Shown in pieces: positions 34,596 through 44,944 of a stretch of 64,000 bases of DNA (its first letter is position 1; the number at the start of each line of letters is the position of its first letter). Origin of the DNA: Ichthyophis bannanicus. Taxonomy: Eukaryota; Chordata; Amphibia; Gymnophiona; Ichthyophiidae. The notes beneath the pieces were generated by a model. It ran no database searches. It saw only the letters and a program-made list of their open reading frames with translations, and was not told the origin of the DNA. The stretch spans positions 1,069,976,444 through 1,070,040,443 of the forward strand of contig CM066031.1 in the NCBI GenBank assembly GCA_033557465.1. Reading direction: 5' to 3'. The position numbers and the translations under genes are program-made.

Positions 34596-34790
34596 CTCCC
34601 AAATGCAGTCCTGGAGGACCAAACACCATTCAGGTTCCATGCTGCCTCTAATAAAGATGCCTGTGCTGCATATCTATGCACCACCCCCATGGTATGCAGA
34701 TGTATCTCATGCATATTCATGAGGGACAGCATGAAAACCCGAACAGTGTTTGGCACACCAGGACTGGAGTTGGGAACCTCTGCCGTAAAG
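34596..34790. mobile_element. hAT-like MITE inside the Harbinger-type element
   Basis: Starts near 'cagtctcccaaatgcagtcctgg' and ends with the inverse 'ggactggagttgggaacctctg'. The inner ATGCATATTCATGA block is shared with 11793-11988 and 39000-39182. The flanking 8-mers match only partly. Confidence 0.6.
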
Positions 34791-36378
34791 CAGCAGCCAA
34801 CAAGGGCAGACACACCCACACCCACAGGCTCCATTAGCAAATGCCTCCTGGAGAGGCAGGACATTGGGCCCTGCGTGCATCTCCCAATACTAGCACTTGC
34901 ATACCTTAGCAATGCCACCCTACACCTGGGAGTACGGTACACAGCTATCAAACGTTTGCTATGATTACTGACAGATAGCAATTCCTACGTTAAGCACAGT
35001 TTGCTGATTGAGCTCCATCATAGCAACCTTTCTGATGTCTGTGGAGTGTGCTTCAGGTCTGGTCTCTGACAGTGTTTACCACCCTGGGGAGTGACCCCCA
35101 ACAGTATTGCGTACCATATCCATGCCTGCACTGTGCCCAGGACTGGTGTGGTGGCCAGGGCTGCTAGACACCTCTATAGTAGCAGAATGCTGGCATAGGT
35201 GTGGGAGTGTGTGTCTGTCTATCCAATGTGTGGTGGCTGCAAACACCCTCCACAGCCCACACTGCCAGCACTGTTGCCAGTATTGGCCTGCCAATGTGCA
35301 TAATGAGGAGCAAGGTACCATGGGTATAGCCCGGACAGGGTGGCCTGGCCAGGATGCATCTGCACAGGGCACTGGCTGGGACATTGTAGTGCCCGGCCAC
35401 CACCTGCACAGACAGGGTGGCCACAGCATGTTCCGCTGGGAGATCACTCTCACCCTGACTGAGCAGTGACCACGGCATGGCTAGGCTCCCCCATAGTGCT
35501 ATATAGTATTTCTCTCATGTGATATTTATGGGTTCCCTTTTGGGGCCCAGTCACTGACCTATCTGCTTGGTGTGTATGCTGACATCCCAGTTCTGGGTGC
35601 ACGCATTTCCACCAGGAACATGCACTATGGACTAGTTAGCAGACTCTCTGCAGCTGGTATGTGTCTTGATGGAACGCCTTGCAGGGTGCAGCGGCTGAAG
35701 GCTTGCTGCAAGAGAATATCAGATAGTGGTGGGGGGCAGCTTAGCATATCCAGGCCTAATGTCTGTCTGCTATTGCGTTATGGATGTGTACAGAGCTGCA
35801 TTGACTGCCCTGTAGGGTGTCTGTTCTCCAGCAGGACTGGGGTTGATGGTTCCCTCTACTGCCACCATTGCAGGGAGGTAGAATGTGGATCTGTTGGTGG
35901 GAGACCTGTTTACCCCCTGCAGCCCTGGAGGAGGAGGAGGAGGGTGGTGGTACATAAGCCTCCTAGGGGTCCATAGGGGCTAAACCTGACTGAGACATAC
36001 AGATATATCCAAGGTGTGTCTGCAGAAACTACCTATCTCACACATTAGCACTGCTGGGGACCTGCAGCATGGCCTATCTCTGCTGTGGACCTGGTGCTGG
36101 GCGCCCCACCTCACCCTCAGGGTGAGTGCAGTACCTGCACAATGTGACGGTGTGTAGCTACTCTGTGCCAGTACCACACACGGTCAGTTCCCCCTACCAG
36201 GCCGAGGTGCTGTGGGGGTGCATACCCCATCTTGTGATCATCTGTAGACTGCTCATTTGCATGTGCAGTGCATCATGGGTATGGGTGGGTTAACCCTATC
36301 CTGGTGACCACAGCAGACTGTTTGTGTGGTGATGTGCAGTCCTTCTACAGCCAGCCAGCCAGGGGTTTGCTAGCAGCT
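34791..36378. other. Harbinger interior, no coding gene seen
   Basis: Frames occur on both strands at 35076-35478 and 35572-35976, but they are overlapping, low-complexity and lack transposase motifs. I treat them as chance frames. Confidence 0.5.
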
Positions 36379-36452
36379 ATGGAGCTGTAGCCCACTGGTT
36401 ATTTCACTACTTGTGGAGCCAGAGGTCATGGGTTCAAACCCACAGTAGGGGT
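36379..36452 (+). other. tRNA-like pol III promoter segment
   Basis: A-box-like TGTAGCCCACTGGTTA (36386-36401) and B-box-like GGGTTCAAACCCA (36430-36442) at suitable spacing. There is no convincing full cloverleaf. It is likely a tRNA-derived SINE head or tRNA pseudogene. Confidence 0.5.
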
Positions 36453-36500
36453 TCTTTGATAGGGCTGTCCAAAGCATTGTCTTTTTTTAATGTACATTAG

Positions 36501-36798
36501 TGCTGCCAGCAAAACACCCTCAGGGTACTGTAACCATAAGGTGCCTCAGAAGGCGCCCTATAAGGCGCCTTATAGGGCACCCTATAAAGCGCCTTCTGAG
36601 GCACCTTATGGTTACAGTCCATATAAGGTGCCTTATAAGGTGTCCTATGGAGCGCCTTATAGGGTGCCCTATAGGGGACATTATAGGGTGCCGTGGCAGA
36701 CAGTGCACTTTATAATGCGCCCTATGGGGGTGCCTTATAGGGTGCCTTATGCGGCACCTTAGGTTACGGCACGTGAGGGTGTGTTTGCTGGCAGCAAT
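36501..36798. mobile_element. Palindrome-rich MITE-like element
   Basis: Inverted ends GCTGCCAGCAAAACACCC at the left and the inverse at the right. The interior is an array of self-complementary GGCGCCTTATAGGGC-type units. The first 92 bases (36527-36618) form one near-perfect palindrome. Open frames across it are artefacts of the period. Confidence 0.65.
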
Positions 36799-36879
36799 AA
36801 ATAAAATACAAATAAAATGCCTCAGGAAACAATACTTACATGTCACAGCTGATGCCTCTGCCAGCCTTATGCATTAGGC

Positions 36880-36944
36880 ACACTGGGGGATCGAACTCAT
36901 GACCCCTGTATCATCAGTCAGTGTATTAACCATTGTGCTACACT
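36880..36944 (-). other. tRNA-like pol III promoter segment, inverse orientation
   Basis: Minus-strand A-box-like GTAGCACAATGGTTAA (36941-36926) and B-box-like GAGTTCGATCCCC (36897-36885). It faces the plus-strand tRNA-like segment at 36379, with the palindromic MITE between them. Confidence 0.5.
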
Positions 36945-37155
36945 TCTGTTTCTATGTTTGGCTGTCTGTGCGCCTACTTAAGATTACCGCGCGGTAACGC
37001 GCTTAGCGGCGCTTTGCACGATCATGTGCGCAGCAGCGCGTGTTATCGCGCGATACTCCCGTTTTGCTGCTTTAAGACTGAAATGCCCACTCCTTTTATG
37101 GCAGCCTGCACACTATCGCCAGGCGCACATTAAGACGGTTTAGTAAACATACCCC

Positions 37156-37158
37156 TTA
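37156..37158. repeat. TTA target duplication, right
   Basis: Matches 33364-33366 and closes the Harbinger-type insertion. Confidence 0.8.
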
Positions 37159-37364
37159 GACTCTCTTTTGTCAGGGTCACTATTCCCCTGATTTTTTCAA
37201 TCATAACCAGGGAAGAAAGATTCTTGATGCATCTATTCAAGCGGGTATCACCCTCCTTGCTGTTAGATGAATCTTTCTCTCCCCATACTCTTATGGGGAT
37301 CAATTTCTATAGACATTTCTTCATCCACATACCTGGAGACATCTGTCTACATGCCTACATATTC

Positions 37365-37395
<31 letters not shown>

Positions 37396-37511
37396 TATAT
37401 CTATCTTTGTTTCTTCTGCCTATACAGGTCTCTCCGTATATATATATGCATATATACTCTATATGTGTATAACTTTAGGAATGTATGTATATATCTATCT
37501 ACATCTATCTA

Positions 37512-37542
<31 letters not shown>

Positions 37543-37575
37543 ATATATGTATATATCTATATGTCTCTATATAGA
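37365..37575. repeat. AT and TATC microsatellites
   Basis: An (AT)n run at 37365-37391 and a (TATC)n run at about 37490-37545, within DIRS C. Confidence 0.85.
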
Positions 37576-38443
37576 TATATCTTTTAGGTAGATATGTATC
37601 CACATACTTATCTATCTGTCTGTTTATTTTCAGATATTCATACATTCCTATATGATCCTGACAGATGGGCACCACCCCTATCAATGCTGTACCAGCATAC
37701 TTAGGGTTCTACACACATAACCACTTCCTGTGGTGATCAACAAATTTTTTCTTACCATAACCTTTCAGGGTTAGGTACCCCTGAAGTTCTCCATGTACCC
37801 TTTTTCTTTCCTTAACCCATTCAGGAAAGACATTGAGGAACTTCAGTTTATCTAAAGCTTAGCCCTTCCTAAGTCTGTCCTTCTTATCAGATACAGGGGT
37901 TTCCACACCCTTTCTCACCTACATGGACTGTTTCTACTGCCAGTCCAACTGGGTCAGACTTTCTTTTTCTTTTGGTCCTAGGATTTGATTTTTCTTGGAC
38001 AACACAGCTTAAGCTTTCTTAATGGTACCTTCTGCGTCTTCCGCTGAAGTCCTACCTCTCTTTCCCTACCCCAGTTTCTCCCTGGGGCTATTTCTCACCC
38101 TGAGGGGTTCTGACCTCCACTTGTTTTTCTACTTTTCTTACCTCTACTTCTCAGTGAGGTACTCCTTGAGGTTTTCCAATGGTTCTTCTAACAGATCCAT
38201 ATCAACCTCAGTAGACTCGCAGTGCCAACAAGGGAGGCCCATATCTCTATTTTTACCACTAGATCTTCTCTCTACAGGGTTCTTCTCTGTAGAGGTCCTG
38301 TTCTAGTTCAGCTGTTTCACAGCACCTTTTCTGTATTCAACTCCTACCCTCCATCCCCAGGATGCCTGAGGTTCTGGGGAGTAGCATGGCTCTTCTACAT
38401 CCGCAACATGCTAGGACTCCCTCTAGGCATCTCAGCTTGGGAG
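37576..38443. other. DIRS C 3' internal region, pyrimidine-rich, no gene seen
   Basis: C/T-rich sequence with no recombinase motif in any frame by eye; precedes the internal complementary region. Confidence 0.5.
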
Positions 38444-38541
38444 TCCCCATATGTGAAGACTCATTCCTGCTTGTTCCTGGAGATAGCACAGTTACTTACC
38501 TGTAACAGGTGATCTCTGGGAACAGCAGGAATAAGTCTTCA
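38444..38541. repeat. DIRS C internal complementary region
   Basis: The left half is the reverse complement of the left end from 29711. The right half, from about AGCACAGTTACTTACC, is the reverse complement of the right end to 38807. Confidence 0.88.
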
Positions 38542-38644
38542 CAACCCACCCACCTAGGAGTTGTATCTCTCTATCTGTCTTTCCTTTCCTCTCTCTCTCT
38601 TTGTCTCAGCTTTAAAACTTAACTGACTAGAGGCATTTGGGAAA

Positions 38645-38807
38645 GCGGGAAGGCAGCACGCAGACGTGGTGGGATGCTTCCAAAAGCGTTTTGATTGGAC
38701 GCTGGGAAGCGTTCCCGCGCAGACTCTGTCGGTACCGACATACCGATATGTGAAGACTTATTCCTGCTGTTCCCAGAGATCACCTGTTACAGGTAAGTAA
38801 CTGTGCT
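38645..38807. repeat. DIRS C right inverted terminal repeat
   Basis: Inverse of 29725-29845 followed by a right-specific end matched in the internal complementary region. Confidence 0.88.
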
Positions 38808-39585
38808 TTATGGAACACTGTGATACCAGGGTACAAATTATACTGCAATGATATATTTCATCAAATTGGTGGAATGGTAGTGCTGTATATTAAAGAGAGA
38901 ATTGAGAAGGTCCAAGATCGTGTTGATGTGAGGGGCGGTATGTGTGCCGTTCGGCACAACTTTATGACTTACCTTACTCTATATGACAGGGGTTCGCAAC
39001 CCATTCTTTAGGACACACCTAGACATTCAGATTTTCAGGATAACCACAATGAATATACATGAGAGAGATTTGAATGCACTGCCTCCATTGTATGCAGATC
39101 TCTCTCATGCATATTCATTGTGGCTATCCTGAAAACCTGACTGGCTAGGTGTGTCCTGAGGACTGGGCTGAGAAGCCCTGCTCTATGGCCCAGAGAAAAA
39201 GAAAGCAGCTTCACCTTCTGAGACTGCCTAGCTCTTTGCTACAGGGCTGAATTATAAGTAGTATATTTAGAACAAATAGGAGAAAATATTTTTTCACTCA
39301 ATGCATAATTAACCTTTGAATGATATGGTAAAACAGGCTAGCATGGCTGTGTTTTAAAAAGATTTGGTCTGGTTCTTGGAGGAAAAGTCCATAAACTATT
39401 ATTAAAGTGGATTGGGGGAGAGTCTCAGTTTATCCCTGGGATAAGCAGTATGAAATCAAACTACTTTTTGGGATCCTGCCAGGTACATTTGACCTTTATT
39501 GGTCACTGTTGGAAAGAGGATACTGGGCTTCGTGGATCTCTGGTCAGATCCAGTTTCTTTATCTTATCTTCTTATGTTCTTATCT
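38808..39585 (+). mobile_element. CR1/L2-clade LINE resumed: endonuclease scrap and 3' UTR
   Basis: Positions 38808-38960 continue the endonuclease broken at 29710. A hAT-like MITE follows at 39000-39182. Positions 39250-39585 are a CR1 3' UTR matching 950-1243, ending in CTTATCTTCTTATGTTCTTA. Most of the RT is missing, so there is an internal deletion or two separate copies. Confidence 0.65.
39000..39182. mobile_element. hAT-like MITE
   Basis: Ends CAGGGGTTCGCAACCC and the inverse of CAGGGCTTCTCAGCCC, with strongly palindromic inner arms (ATGAGAGAGAT / ATCTCTCTCAT). Flanks CTCTATAT and CTCTATGG may be a decayed 8-bp duplication. Confidence 0.7.
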
Positions 39586-39744
39586 TTGAGTCAACATCAT
39601 AGGAAATCAGTAAATCTACCAACTGGCACAGTAATGCAGCAAGGACATAATCCATTTTCCTTTCCTGCCCCAGCACTTTCATCGCACAGACCATATAACT
39701 ATGGATGCATGGTATTTTTAAACAACCTCCATGACGTGGTTTGT

Positions 39745-39890
39745 AGTTTTCCAGGTCATGCTACGTCTTGGTAAATGGAACAGACATTTCAGCCATCAAG
39801 TCACAGCATGATGGCTGAAACATCAGTCCCACTTACCAAGACATGGCATGACCCAGAAAACTGCAAAGATACTAAACGCAGAAGCCTAAG
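39745..39890. repeat. Imperfect inverted repeat, about 55-bp arms
   Basis: The left arm ('gttttccaggtcatgc' through 'catttcagccatca') is the imperfect inverse of the right arm ('tgatggctgaaac' through 'gacccagaaaactgc'). Possibly a fold-back remnant; no boundaries or duplication resolved. Confidence 0.6.
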
Positions 39891-40004
39891 AAAGCAATCT
39901 CCATGATTCATGCAAACTTCTAACCCTTGCAACTGCTCCTTTTAACTTATCTTCTACCTCATTTCCTCATTTTATTATAGCCATCTTCTTTAAAGATAAA
40001 TGGA

Positions 40005-40262
40005 ATGGAAGAACATGCTAGTGGTTAGATCAGCAGGCGAGAGTCATGGAATTGAGGGTTCAAATCCTGCCAATTGACCATGTAACATTGAGCCGGTCAC
40101 ATCACCTTCCATTGCATCAAGTACAATTTTAGATTTATGCTCTCTGGAGATGGAGACAAACACACTGTACGAGGTACCTGAGTGTAAGGTACCTTGGGCT
40201 ACCAATGAAAAGGTGTGAGCTAAGCCTAAAAAACATATTATTAAAGTTAAGTATTTAGTTTT
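40005..40262 (+). mobile_element. tRNA-derived SINE, full-length-looking
   Basis: A box TAGTGGTTAGATCAGC, B box GGGTTCAAATCC (about 40057-40068), body with 'gagccggtcacatcacctt', then the LINE-like tail 'ttagatttatgctctctgg' to 'aaaaggtgtgagctaagcc'. Same family as 51810-51995 (minus) and 54490-55500 (plus). Confidence 0.75.
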
Positions 40263-40934
40263 ACTTATTATCCTCTCTCCAGTTATTACCACGGATCATC
40301 AAATTTTATTTACAGTTAAGAAAAATTGGCATTGTGGTGCTCTGCACTTGCAAAGTTTCAGTCTTTGTTGACTGATCCCTCACAACAAATGCATGTTAGC
40401 TTTGATGTCTCTATTTTATTTAGTATTTAATTATTTGGTTTTATATACCACACTGTTTCAAAATCAGCACGGTTTACAAGGAACAGGTAGTAACGTTTTA
40501 CATAGAACAGGCTTTACATATAACAGAATAACAACGTTAGATAATAAACTAAACAGGTTTTTCAACTTAGGTAACAGGGTAACTATACAGATGGTTAGAA
40601 GACTATGTGGTAGGTGTGTCTGAGGTCTGGTAGAATCAGAGCCAGAGCTATGTGATATGGTCATAATGTAGTTGGAAGAGGTGGGTCTTTATTGCTTTTC
40701 TGAATGTTGATAGGTCGGAGGTGGTGCAAATTGGGGTAGGGAGGGAGCACCAGAGTGATGGTGTGTACAGTGAGAATGCTCTGTTCCTAGCAGCTTGGGA
40801 ACTCTTTCTTATTGCTGATGGGATGTTGAGGGTATTGACCATGATAGATTTTCTCATCCAGCGATACCATTTCCAGACAAAGTTATGGTATCTCAACAAC
40901 ACACCAAGTTTGACACTCAAACCCATAGTGGGGT

Positions 40935-41142
40935 TTATGTTTCTATGAAACCTCTGTGCTTATGATTCTATGTAGTAAGTTTTGTAAATAGTTTACCCCT
41001 GTTACCCAAGTTTTTGTGCCCTGTTACCTGTAAACTCATACGTGTTAACTGTACTGAGCATTTTGTTCCATATAAACCGCGCTGATGATGAATAGTGCGG
41101 TATATAAGAGACTGTAAATAAATAAATAAATAAATAAATTCT
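40935..41142 (+). mobile_element. L2 3' end (or SINE tail), sense, nested
   Basis: Contains 'aaaccgcgctgatgatgaat', 'gtgcggtatataagagact' and a TAAA repeat at 41117-41140. It matches in reverse the tail of the SINE at 28222-28290. It is inserted within the antisense L2, which resumes at 41143. Confidence 0.65.
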
Positions 41143-42198
41143 ATTATTCAGAGTCCATTGTAGAATTTCTTCCAGGGAGATTGCGGAGAGGTTGTGCAGG
41201 ATTTTAAATGTTATTAGGAGAGCTTTGTACTTTAGGCAGCTAGCTATAGGGAGCCAATGCAGTTGTTCCAGGATGGGAGTAACATGTTCATGTCTGGAGG
41301 CACCATACAGGGTTCGGGCTGCGGTGTTCATGGCCATTTGCAGGGGGTGAGGTGTGCAGGCTGGAAGGCCATGAAGGATGATATTTGCCTAATCAAAGTG
41401 TGGGATGATAAGAGCTTGAAATATGGTGCGGAAGTCGGTGGCATCTAGCAAAGGCCGTATGTGATGGAAGGTTTTTATTTTATGGTATACTGACTTGGAA
41501 ACTGACTTTGTGTGCTTCCTTACTCAGATGCTGGTCCATTGTAATACCTAGATACCGCATCTCATGTTTCATTAACAGATCTGCATCTTTCACCCGTAAG
41601 TGGGGTGGAGGTAGGAAGATTGGATCTTTGATGACAAACAGAACTTCAGTCTTACAGTTGATCCTCAGGTTGTGTGTCCCCAGCCAACCCGAGGCAGCAT
41701 TAAAACATTTAGTGATTCTGATGTAATTGGGACTGTCTAAGACAAAAGGGGTGTACAGCAGTACACCACCAGCATAGATGTGATAAAGTATGTTGTAGGA
41801 CTGGATTATAGCGCAAATTGGTTGGATATATATATTGAATAGCAGGGTAGATAGGGATGAGCCCTGCGGTACTCCTTGTGTTGGTAGGTTGCTGATGTTT
41901 GATCACCCAAATGTTCTATCTGTTGATGATCGGTCAGGTAGGATCGACACCATTCTAAGGCCAGATTCTGAATGCCCTTTTGTTGTAGTCGTGCAAGCAG
42001 GAGGTTATGACAGACTGTGTCAAAGGCTGAAGCGATATCCAGGAATATTAGGATGAATCCCTGTTTCGTTTTGTTCATGCCCATGATGAGATTGTTAATG
42101 AGAGTGACCAGTAAGGTTTTGACACAGTGTTATTGGCGGAATCCATGCTGTTGATGGTCTAGAAGAGCGTAGGCATCAATGTGGTCCTGCGTTTGCTG

Positions 42199-42306
42199 CT
42201 GGACTCGTTTCCCTGTTATTTTAGCTTATAGGAATTCAAGTCATGAGGGTCCCTGGACTCGTTTCCCTGTTATTTTAGCTTATAGGAATTCAAGTCATGA
42301 GGGTCC
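42199..42306. repeat. 54-bp perfect tandem duplication
   Basis: Units 42199-42252 and 42253-42306 are identical by eye and lie in the L2 RT region; a recent event or an assembly artefact. Confidence 0.85.
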
Positions 42307-43260
42307 AGCTTGGAGTTTTTCAGAAGAGGTCTGATAGTGGAGATTTTTAAAGGAGAAGGAGAGGTGTATGAATCTTGCAGTGAAAGTGCTTAGGTCAGCG
42401 TGGGCTGATTTGATGAGTGTGATGGGCATGGATCGGATGGGGAGGTGGTGGTGTTGAGCCCACTTATTGTGTCCTCAATGTGCTTATTAGAGCATGGGTG
42501 GAAGAGGTGTAGGCTGGGGATGTTAGTGTTTTCATTTGTAGGGGTGTCTGAGAAAAGATGTCCTGTATTAGTGGGATTCCGGTTGGCTTTATTTTGGAAG
42601 TGGGCAGCGAAGTCCGGTGGGTGGGGGGTGCCAACCGGATGCGGCTTTGTCGAGTCCTTTATGAGGAATTGAATGATTCCAAAGAGTTCTCGGGGCTTGT
42701 TAAGGGAGCACATTAGAACATTGGTGTGGTGTTCCTTCCTTCTCCGGTTAACTACATCGCATTGTTCTTGCAGGGATTTCATGTATGCAGCACAATCTTG
42801 GGGGAGCCTAGAGTGCCGCCATTTCTGCTCCAGCTTCCCGAGTTGTGTCAGAGCATTTATGAGCATACAGGTTAGTTTTCTTTCATATGCAGGCTTCCGT
42901 CTGAGGCTTCTCTCTGGCAGCTGGCATACGATGTGAATGAGACAATCAAAGCACGCTATGCATGGTGGCTTCTTATAGGTGAAAGCACCTTCATGTCTTC
43001 TACGGGCATAGGCATTTATGGTGGTGATTAGGCCTTGTTGATGGGAAAAAGTTTCAACCTGTGTGATGGATTGCACAAGGCAATAGAGAAGTATTATGCC
43101 GGTCAGCAGGTCCTGCATTGTGTAAGTGAATGGAGAAAAGTTAGGGATGTTGGGCTGAGTGAAACCAATGGACAATGAGTATGGGGCTGAACAGAATTGT
43201 GAGAGACTAGCTACTATCTAGTGTGTCAGCAGGTGTCTTCTAGTCGAGCTAAAGTGGCAG

Positions 43261-43936
43261 AGTTGAAAGCCTTATTGCCAGTCTGCCTACATGCATGATA
43301 TGTATCTAGTAAGTTATCAATTCCAAATGCCAGTTAAACAGCAAGATAACTGGAATATATTCTAGCTCAGCAGTATAAGCATACTATCATTTCCATAGAA
43401 TTTAGCATATGTAGCAAGCAGTGGAGGACCATGCCTAAGGGCCTCGCCAAAGGGCCCTCTGGCAAGGCCCTCAGGCTTGGGCCCACCAGGCACAGGCGCA
43501 CCTTCTGGTACTGTTTTTAAATTTGTGCTTGTCTGCCCTGATTGGTCTGCGGTGCAGGGAGCGGGAGGAGCTTCAGGCCTGCTCCCTGTGCAGAATGCCG
43601 ATCAGGCTTCTTATTTACAACCTTTATGTTAGATTTTATGAAACAGATTGTGAGTTTCACATCTATATTGATGATATTTTTCTTTTTGCATGATTCTCGT
43701 TAACTGCTGGTACACAACCAATTCACAGGTTGCTGCAGAAATCCTGGGATAGAACCCAGCACTAAAGCTCTAATGCATGGTTTCCTAACACATGTAAGAA
43801 AACAACATGCAAATGAGCTGTGTGCAAAATGTCTATTAAACAGAGAGAGCAAGCCAGACACGCTCACAGTTAGCAGTCTGGTACCTGTGCATATGTATCC
43901 TCTTTTTATCTCTCTCGCATGTTATGCTTTAATTAG
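43261..43936. other. Non-coding, unidentified
   Basis: Includes a short GGGCCC/AAGGGCC-rich self-complementary stretch (43435-43495). Positions 43700-43880 share words with 20040-20230 ('aacccagcactaaagctcta'), possibly an old MITE. Confidence 0.4.
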
Positions 43937-44896
43937 AACATAAGAACATGACATAAAATTTGCCATATTGAGTTAGAGCAAGCCCAGTATCCTCTATTAA
44001 ACAGTGCATAATCCAGATTACAAGTACTCGGCAGGCTCCCAAAAGGAGGCTGGATTCTATGCTGCTTATCCCAGAGATAAGCAATGGATTTCCTAAGTCC
44101 ACTTTAATAATAGTATATGGACCTTTCCGCCATGAACTTGTTCAAATCTTTTTTAAACTCAGCTACAGTAAGTACATCTGTCCCACTGTAGTTACCACAC
44201 TTCAACATGGCAAACTGGCCATGATGCAGCTAATGCCACCTCAGGGATAGCGCTAGTTGCACCAGCAATACTTACATTGAGTACAGGGTAGCACAGGGTA
44301 CAAACACCTATAGCTGTACCACAGTGGAAACACCCCAAACCCACTCATTCGCCGCCCTGGTATGTTCTACTAGGGTAGTGTCAGATTTTTGGCTCACAAC
44401 CCCATGCTACATTTTAGTACCATGCTGAAACTGCATGCTAACTCTGTGCTATCATTTAGTAAATATGCCCATAACTGCTTTTACCACATCCTCCAGTGAT
44501 GAATTCCAGCGCTTCATTATGTGTTGAATGAAAAACTATTTTCTCTGATTTGTCTTAAATATACTAAATAACTTCGTTGTATGTTCTCTAGTCTTTGTAC
44601 TTTTGAAAGAATAAACAACTGATTGGCTTTTACCCATTTCCAGGCCACTCATAGATCCCTTTAGCTTTCTATTCTCCAAGCTGAAGGGCCCTATCTTCTT
44701 TAGCCTTTTCTGTACTTTCTCTAATTTTGCTATGTCTTTTTTGAGCGGCAGTGACCAGAATTGCACACAGTACTCGGGATGTAGTCGCACCATGGAGTGC
44801 TACAGAGGCATTATGTTCTGTATTTCTTTCCTAGCATTCTATTTGCTTTCTAGGCCACTACTGCACACTGAACAGAGGATTTCAACATATTATCCA
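43937..44896 (-). mobile_element. CR1 LINE 3' region, antisense
   Basis: The reverse complement of the CR1 3' UTR (tail at 43937-43950) and RT C-terminus (44790-44540 reads HPEYCVQFWSLPLKKDI). It is split by a short insert at about 44169-44471. Ends where the antisense SINE begins. Confidence 0.78.
44169..44471. mobile_element. Probable Harbinger MITE, degraded
   Basis: Foreign sequence between CR1 halves, flanked by TAA on both sides ('cagtaa' at the left, 'cataa' at the right). The right end 'tttagtaaatatgccc' matches the Harbinger TIR family at 33367 and 53562. The left TIR is poorly preserved. Confidence 0.45.
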
Positions 44897-44944
44897 TGAT
44901 TTATTTATTTATTAGTATTTAGCTCACACCTTTCCAGTAGATGT
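44897..44944 (-). mobile_element. SINE tail, antisense, part 1 (split by LTR element)
   Basis: The reverse complement reads the SINE 3' tail ('ctactggaaaggtgtgagct' then TAAA repeats). The rest of the same SINE lies at 51810-51995. Confidence 0.75.
44941..44944. repeat. ATGT target duplication, left
   Basis: ATGT directly before the 5' LTR, repeated at 51810-51813 directly after the 3' LTR. Confidence 0.85.

Larger units (their letters stand above)
33367..37155. mobile_element. PIF/Harbinger-type element, 3.79 kb, no transposase seen
   Basis: Inverted ends begin GGGGTATGTTTACTAAACT at the left and end in the inverse at the right with one mismatch in 27 bases. The 3-bp TTA target duplication is diagnostic of PIF/Harbinger (TWA). 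Subterminal regions are rich in self-complementary ATCGCGCGAT and ACCGCGCGGT words. I find no Harbinger transposase or MADF protein. The interior is filled by a hammerhead-bearing palindrome, a hAT-like MITE, tRNA-like segments and a palindromic MITE. The same TIR family recurs at 53562-53948 and probably at 44169-44471. Confidence 0.85.
29711..38807 (+). mobile_element. DIRS element C, containing a nested Harbinger-type element
   Basis: Left end 29711 and right end 38807 are fixed by the internal complementary region at 38444-38541, whose halves are the inverses of the two ends. Inverted repeats of about 135 bp (29725-29845 and 38645-38790) share the block around 'cgtccaatcaaaacgctttt'. Subtracting the nested 3789-bp element leaves about 5.3 kb. 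It carries a gag-like gene but no RT, RNase H or recombinase that I can recognise, so it looks non-autonomous. It is inserted in LINE endonuclease sequence without a target duplication, as expected for DIRS. Confidence 0.88.
40648..43175 (-). pseudogene. L2 ORF2 reverse transcriptase, broken
   Basis: Readable motifs in minus-strand order: a linker with Lys/Arg-rich stretches and SGLNTTTSPSDPCP, the RT start (40s of residues before the palm), FLDIASAFDTVCHNLLLARL (41990-41930), a degraded PQG block near 41860, then LEQLHWLPIASCLKYKALLITFKILH (41280-41200), which is the L2-type HWLP block, and a C-terminal SLYTPSLWCSLP block near 40770. Interrupted by stops, frameshifts, the nested 3' end and the tandem duplication. 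No endonuclease is seen, so the copy is 5' truncated. Confidence 0.75.
40420..43260 (-). mobile_element. L2-clade LINE, antisense, with nested L2 3' end
   Basis: The minus strand runs from a linker frame (43175-42390) through RT (42084-41806, 41337-41150) to the C-terminal region (40926-40648) and a 3' end with TAAA-type tail at about 40420. A plus-strand L2 3' end (about 40935-41142) interrupts it, and a 54-bp tandem duplication lies at 42199-42306. Confidence 0.8.

Noticed and set aside
35076..35976. Several 100-130 codon frames that might be a Harbinger transposase
   Set aside because: They overlap on opposite strands and show no transposase or MADF motifs.
36379..36452. A functional tRNA gene
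   Set aside because: A and B boxes are present, but I could not fold a complete acceptor and anticodon arm.
36490..36846. Open frames on both strands encoding Pro/Tyr repeats
   Set aside because: They come from the periodic palindromic MITE; both strands and several frames are open because of the repeat, not because of coding.
37224..37591. Open frames rich in Ile/Tyr
   Set aside because: Products of AT and TATC microsatellites.
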